From NCBI GenBank assembly GCA_012523875.1, contig JAAYSW010000110.1, forward strand, positions 1 to 19,040: a DNA stretch of 19,040 nt. Reading direction: 5' to 3'. Within the stretch, counting starts at the first letter, position 1; every line of letters starts with the position of its first letter. Origin of the DNA: Clostridiales bacterium. GTDB lineage: Bacteria; Bacillota; Clostridia; Oscillospirales; Ruminococcaceae. Below are positions 15,614-19,040 of this stretch, piece after piece. The notes beneath the pieces are model-generated. The model saw only the letters and a list, made by a program, of their open reading frames with translations, had not been told where the DNA came from and did no database searches. The position numbers were made by a program, and so were the translations under genes.

Positions 15614-16720
15614 TTGACTGATACATTAAAATTCAGCTGTCCTTGCCATTTCGGTCTAGAAAGCGTTTTATCATTTGAAATTAAAAAAATCGGTGGGCAA
15701 AATGTTGTTGCTGATAATGGGAAGGTTACTTTTACTGGTGATTATAATCTGCTCGCAAGAGCTAATATCAGCCTTTCTACTGCTGAACGTGTTCTAATTG
15801 AACTTTCAAGCTTTACTGCAACATCCTTTGAGGAATTGTTTCAAGGAGTAAAAAAAATACCCCTAGAAAACTTTATTGGTAAAGCTGATGCGTTTCCCGT
15901 TAAGGGCTATGCCCTCAATTCAACACTGCATAGTGTTCCTGATTGCCAAGCAATTATAAAAAAAGCCGTTGTTGAAAGGCTAAAGGGAATTTATAATATG
16001 AACTGGTTTGAAGAAACTGGTCCTGTGCATCAAATACAATTTAGCATTATGAAGGATGTAGCAACAATCTATCTTGATACCAGCGGTGTTGGGCTTCATA
16101 AACGGGGGTATAGGCGTAATTCAAACCTTGCACCCATAAAAGAAACCCTCGCAGCAGGTATTATTGACCTTGCAAGAATCAGAAGTGATAGTATTGTTTA
16201 TGATCCTTTCTGTGGGAGTGGAACATTTATAATAGAGGCTGCGTTTAAAGCTTTAAATATTGCACCTTGCTTAAATAGACGTTTCGCTGCTGAAAAATGG
16301 GATTGTATTAATCCTGCCATTTGGAAGGAAGAACGCAATAAAGCTATCGAAAATGTCAACAGGGATGCAGAGTTTCATGGCTATGGTTTTGATATTGATA
16401 ATGACGCAATTAACCTATGTATTGATAATTCAAATAAGGCTGGTATAAAAAGTCGTGCACATTTCAATCAAGCTGATATTTCACAATTTAATCCTCCTAA
16501 AGAATCGATAATAATATGTAATCCGCCATATGGTGAGCGTATGCTCGAGATAAAAGAAGCTGAAAGGATTTACTCTAGTATGGGGAAAGTGATGAATAAT
16601 CCATGTTATATAATTTCTCCCCATGAGGACTTTGAAACATTTTTCGGAAGGAAAGCTAATAAGCGAAGAAAATTATATAACGGTATGATTAAATGCCAAC
16701 TATTCATGTATTATAAGTAA
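15614..16720 (+). CDS. THUMP-domain class I rRNA methyltransferase (RlmL/YpsC-like)
   Basis: A 368-residue SAM-dependent N2-guanine methyltransferase of the UPF0020/RlmL N-terminal type, comparable to Bacillus YpsC. The target is probably 23S rRNA, inferred from the family. An N-terminal ferredoxin-like and THUMP region (about 1-155) is followed by GLHKRGYR (160-167). The Rossmann methyltransferase domain has the SAM-binding DPFCGSGTF (197-205) and the catalytic NPPYGER (303-309). E. coli RlmL is about twice as long because it is fused to RlmK; here only the L-like half is present. The start codon is TTG, chosen for GGAG (15603-15606) seven bases upstream. A strong terminator follows. Confidence 0.9.
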   Translation: MTDTLKFSCPCHFGLESVLSFEIKKIGGQNVVADNGKVTFTGDYNLLARANISLSTAERVLIELSSFTATSFEELFQGVKKIPLENFIGKADAFPVKGYALNSTLHSVPDCQAIIKKAVVERLKGIYNMNWFEETGPVHQIQFSIMKDVATIYLDTSGVGLHKRGYRRNSNLAPIKETLAAGIIDLARIRSDSIVYDPFCGSGTFIIEAAFKALNIAPCLNRRFAAEKWDCINPAIWKEERNKAIENVNRDAEFHGYGFDIDNDAINLCIDNSNKAGIKSRAHFNQADISQFNPPKESIIICNPPYGERMLEIKEAERIYSSMGKVMNNPCYIISPHEDFETFFGRKANKRRKLYNGMIKCQLFMYYK

Positions 16721-16772
16721 TAAAATCTATATTATATAAACTAAGTCCACTTAATTAACTACCACTTATTGC

Positions 16773-16806
16773 ATTAGGGATATCTATTTAGGATATCCCT
16801 AATTTT
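16773..16806 (+). terminator. Intrinsic terminator after the rRNA methyltransferase gene
   Basis: A perfect 12-bp stem, ATTAGGGATATC (16773-16784) with GATATCCCTAAT (16792-16803), and a 7-base loop, running into TTTTATAT. It ends the PBP-methyltransferase transcript. Confidence 0.88.
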
Positions 16807-16872
16807 ATATAATCTCCTCACAAACTAATTTAGCATAAATAAACTTAAATAAAATATTCGACATATATCGCA

Positions 16873-16901
16873 GTGAAAAGGTGGCATACTTAATATATAA
16901 C
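16873..16901 (+). promoter_or_regulatory. Possible promoter for the clpC-type gene
   Basis: GTGAAA (16873-16878) and TATAAC (16896-16901) are 17 bases apart, at 4/6 and 5/6 of the sigma-A consensus. Transcription would begin only about ten bases before the AGGTGG ribosome binding site. A CATAC at 16885 with CATATA at 16862 faintly resembles a sporulation sigma-E site. No CtsR or CIRCE operator is visible. Confidence 0.38.
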
Positions 16902-16932
16902 TTTATTAGTTGTGTTAGGTGGTATGTATATA

Positions 16933-19040
16933 ATGTTTAACTTGGATATGTTTACAAAAAAGGCTTTAGCTTCAATAGATAGTGCTGTGAATTCTGCCGA
17001 GAGGCTTGGTCATACCTATGTCGGTACAGAGCACATGATAATGGGGCTTTTGCATGAAGGCTCAAATGTCGCAGCAACAGCACTAAAAAATAACGGAATA
17101 AAGCCCCGAACTATTTATAATGAAATAATAGAAATAGTGGGACATGGCGAACAAACAACATTGGATTATGATTGTATGACGCCTGCATTAACAAGGATAT
17201 TATCAGCGTCTATTACAATCTCGCATTCACTTGGTTCAACCTTATCAGGTACTGAGCATATCTTAATGACCATCCTGAAAGATACACATTGCAGTGGTAC
17301 AGTAATGCTACAATCAATAGGTTGCTCTTTATCTAAACTCTATAATGATTGCATAATGAATTGCTCTTATGGAGATAGCAAGGTATCGTATATATCACAA
17401 TTGGATGTGAAACAGTTCCCTACCTTGTTTAAATACGCAAGAAATTTAACGGAATTAGCTTATGAGAACAGCTTTGATCCTGTTATTGGGCGTGAAAAAG
17501 AAATTGAAAGGGTAATTCAAATTATCGCAAGGCGTACTAAAAATAATCCTTGCCTTATAGGTGAGGCTGGAGTTGGAAAAACAGCTATTGTTGAAGGGCT
17601 CGCACAACTCTTGGTTAGGGGCGATATACCTGATAGTATAAAAAATAAACGCATATTTTCTTTGGATTTAACTGCAATGCTTGCTGGTGCAAAGTATCGT
17701 GGTGATTTTGAGGAACGAATTAAAACCTGTATTGAAGAAGTTATTAATGCTGGAAATATAATCTTATTCATTGATGAAATTCATACTATTGTTGGGGCTG
17801 GTGCTGCTGAAGGTGCTATTGATGCAGCAAATATCATTAAACCCCAACTTGCTAGGGGTGAGATGCAAATTATCGGTGCAACAACTATTCAAGAATATAG
17901 AAAACATATTGAAAAGGATAGTGCATTAGAAAGAAGATTTCAGCCCGTCTATATAGAAGAACCAACTGAAGATGAGGCATATGCCATATTGTTGGGATTA
18001 AAAAATAAATATGAATCATTTCATAATGTTGTTATAAATGATGATACAATTCGTTCAGCTATAAATTTTTCAACTAGATATATACATGATAGGTTTTTAC
18101 CCGATAAGGCTATAGATATAATTGATGAAGCTTCATCACGAGCTAAAATTAAAAATTGTAAAATTAGCAATTTAGCTGATAGCGTTGAAGATGAGAGATT
18201 TGATTTTAATAATTTAACTGCAGAAAAGCTACAGCTTGAAATGCTGAAAAACAAAAATAATATTAAATCAAAAACAAAAAATAAAAAGATTGAAGTTAGT
18301 CATGATGATATAGCAAGCGTAGTTTCCACATGGACAGGAATCCCGATTCAAAAAATGACGGTAATGGAAAATGAAAAGCTTCTCAAGCTTGAATCAGAGC
18401 TTTTAAACTGCATTATCGGTCAAAATGAGGCTGTTTCAGCTATTTCTAAAGCTATAAGGCGTGGGAGAGTTGGATTGCAAGATCCTAAGCGTCCTATTGG
18501 CTCGTTCTTATTCCTTGGCCCTACGGGTGTTGGGAAAACAGAACTATCAAAGGTTCTCTCACATTATCTATTTGATAATGAGGATTGTTTAATAAAAATA
18601 GATATGTCAGAGTATATGGAAAAGCACTCCGTTTCAAAAATTATCGGTGCCCCCCCTGGATATATTGGTTTTGATGATGGTGGACAGCTTACAGAAAAGA
18701 TAAGAAGAAAGCCATATTCTGTTTTGCTATTTGATGAAATAGAAAAGGCTCACCCCGATGTGCTAAATATTCTGCTACAAATTATTGAAGATGGGCATTT
18801 AACTGATTCACAGGGGAAAAGAGTTGATTTTAAAAATACACTCATCATTATGACATCAAATATTGGAGCAGATTTAATTATTAATAATAGCAGGGTTGGA
18901 TTTAATTCCAATACTGAAACTAATCTAAAAAAGGATGTAATTTCGGAGCTTAAAAAACAACTAAAACCCGAACTCATAAACCGATTAGATGATTTAATTG
19001 TATTTAATAAGCTCTCTAAAGATGATTTAAAAAGTATAAC
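16933..19040 (+). CDS. clpC: ClpC/ClpA-type AAA+ unfoldase, 3' end cut by window edge
   Basis: ATP-driven protein unfoldase that feeds substrates to ClpP; 702 codons are visible. A double Clp N-domain (about 1-140; LGHTYVGTEHMIMGLL and LSGTEHILMTIL) is followed by AAA domain D1. D1 has Walker A GEAGVGKT (210-217), pore loop AKYRGDFEER (253-262) and Walker B LFIDEIH. D2 has Walker A GPTGVGKT (529-536), pore GYIGF and Walker B LFDEIEK. VGF at 655-657 is the expected ClpP-docking tripeptide. The linker between D1 and D2 (about 404-455) is shorter than the ClpC middle domain and has no recognisable UVR motif. The start at 16933 is about ten bases after AGGTGG; an ATG at 16924 is too close to that site. 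No ctsR, mcsA or mcsB precedes it. Confidence 0.92.
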   Translation, partial: MFNLDMFTKKALASIDSAVNSAERLGHTYVGTEHMIMGLLHEGSNVAATALKNNGIKPRTIYNEIIEIVGHGEQTTLDYDCMTPALTRILSASITISHSLGSTLSGTEHILMTILKDTHCSGTVMLQSIGCSLSKLYNDCIMNCSYGDSKVSYISQLDVKQFPTLFKYARNLTELAYENSFDPVIGREKEIERVIQIIARRTKNNPCLIGEAGVGKTAIVEGLAQLLVRGDIPDSIKNKRIFSLDLTAMLAGAKYRGDFEERIKTCIEEVINAGNIILFIDEIHTIVGAGAAEGAIDAANIIKPQLARGEMQIIGATTIQEYRKHIEKDSALERRFQPVYIEEPTEDEAYAILLGLKNKYESFHNVVINDDTIRSAINFSTRYIHDRFLPDKAIDIIDEASSRAKIKNCKISNLADSVEDERFDFNNLTAEKLQLEMLKNKNNIKSKTKNKKIEVSHDDIASVVSTWTGIPIQKMTVMENEKLLKLESELLNCIIGQNEAVSAISKAIRRGRVGLQDPKRPIGSFLFLGPTGVGKTELSKVLSHYLFDNEDCLIKIDMSEYMEKHSVSKIIGAPPGYIGFDDGGQLTEKIRRKPYSVLLFDEIEKAHPDVLNILLQIIEDGHLTDSQGKRVDFKNTLIIMTSNIGADLIINNSRVGFNSNTETNLKKDVISELKKQLKPELINRLDDLIVFNKLSKDDLKSI

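Noticed and set aside
16807..16932. CtsR or CIRCE heat-shock operator upstream of clpC
   Set aside because: I found neither the GGTCAAA-type CtsR heptad repeat nor the CIRCE inverted repeat in this interval.
1..19040. Defence island, mobile element, CRISPR array or biosynthetic cluster
   Set aside because: I found no transposase, integrase, regularly spaced repeats or clustered accessory genes. All recognisable genes are housekeeping or sporulation/cell-wall types with uniform composition.

Overview
This is 19 kb of AT-rich chromosome from a Gram-positive anaerobe of the Firmicutes. The likely class is Clostridia and perhaps the Oscillospiraceae/Ruminococcaceae group; that placement is inferred, not proven. 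It rests on AT-rich codon use, strong AGGAGG-type ribosome binding sites, the der/DUF512 and yceD-rpmF neighbourhoods, a single-chain PurL, a BofC-like protein and a class A PBP with a basic N-terminal tail. Almost everything is housekeeping. I see no phage, insertion sequence, CRISPR array, rRNA or tRNA, and no stretch over 300 bases lacks a gene.

Layout. From 1 to about 7070 all genes are on the minus strand. In transcription order (right to left) they are: an HPr-like protein with its own terminator; a secreted peptidase S11 homologue; glucose-6-phosphate isomerase (pgi); a small P-loop protein; yceD and rpmF (ribosomal protein L32) behind a consensus promoter; a DUF512/PDZ radical-SAM protein; and the GTPase der, cut by the left edge. 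From 7319 to 12443 the plus strand carries mtaB (tRNA methylthiotransferase) and a 1236-residue purL. A short minus-strand BofC-like membrane protein follows. It diverges from a plus-strand block of a class A penicillin-binding protein and a THUMP-domain rRNA methyltransferase. After a terminator comes a clpC-type unfoldase, cut by the right edge.

Functional themes. Der, L32, YceD, MtaB and the THUMP methyltransferase serve ribosome assembly, rRNA processing or RNA modification. The PBP and the S11 homologue belong to peptidoglycan metabolism. Pgi and PurL are central metabolism, and the HPr-like protein resembles a PTS regulator.

Main surprises. I found no new multi-gene system. The striking signal is catalytic-residue loss inside otherwise well-kept genes. 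PurL has Ser (AGC) where the glutaminase nucleophile Cys should be. The S11 carboxypeptidase homologue has TxxK, NAN and KAG in place of SxxK, SxN and KTG. The HPr homologue has lost the active-site His but keeps the regulatory Ser. The PBP gene also has an unusual start region, with the Shine-Dalgarno separated from the start codon by a 9-bp hairpin that contains a seven-codon leader ORF.
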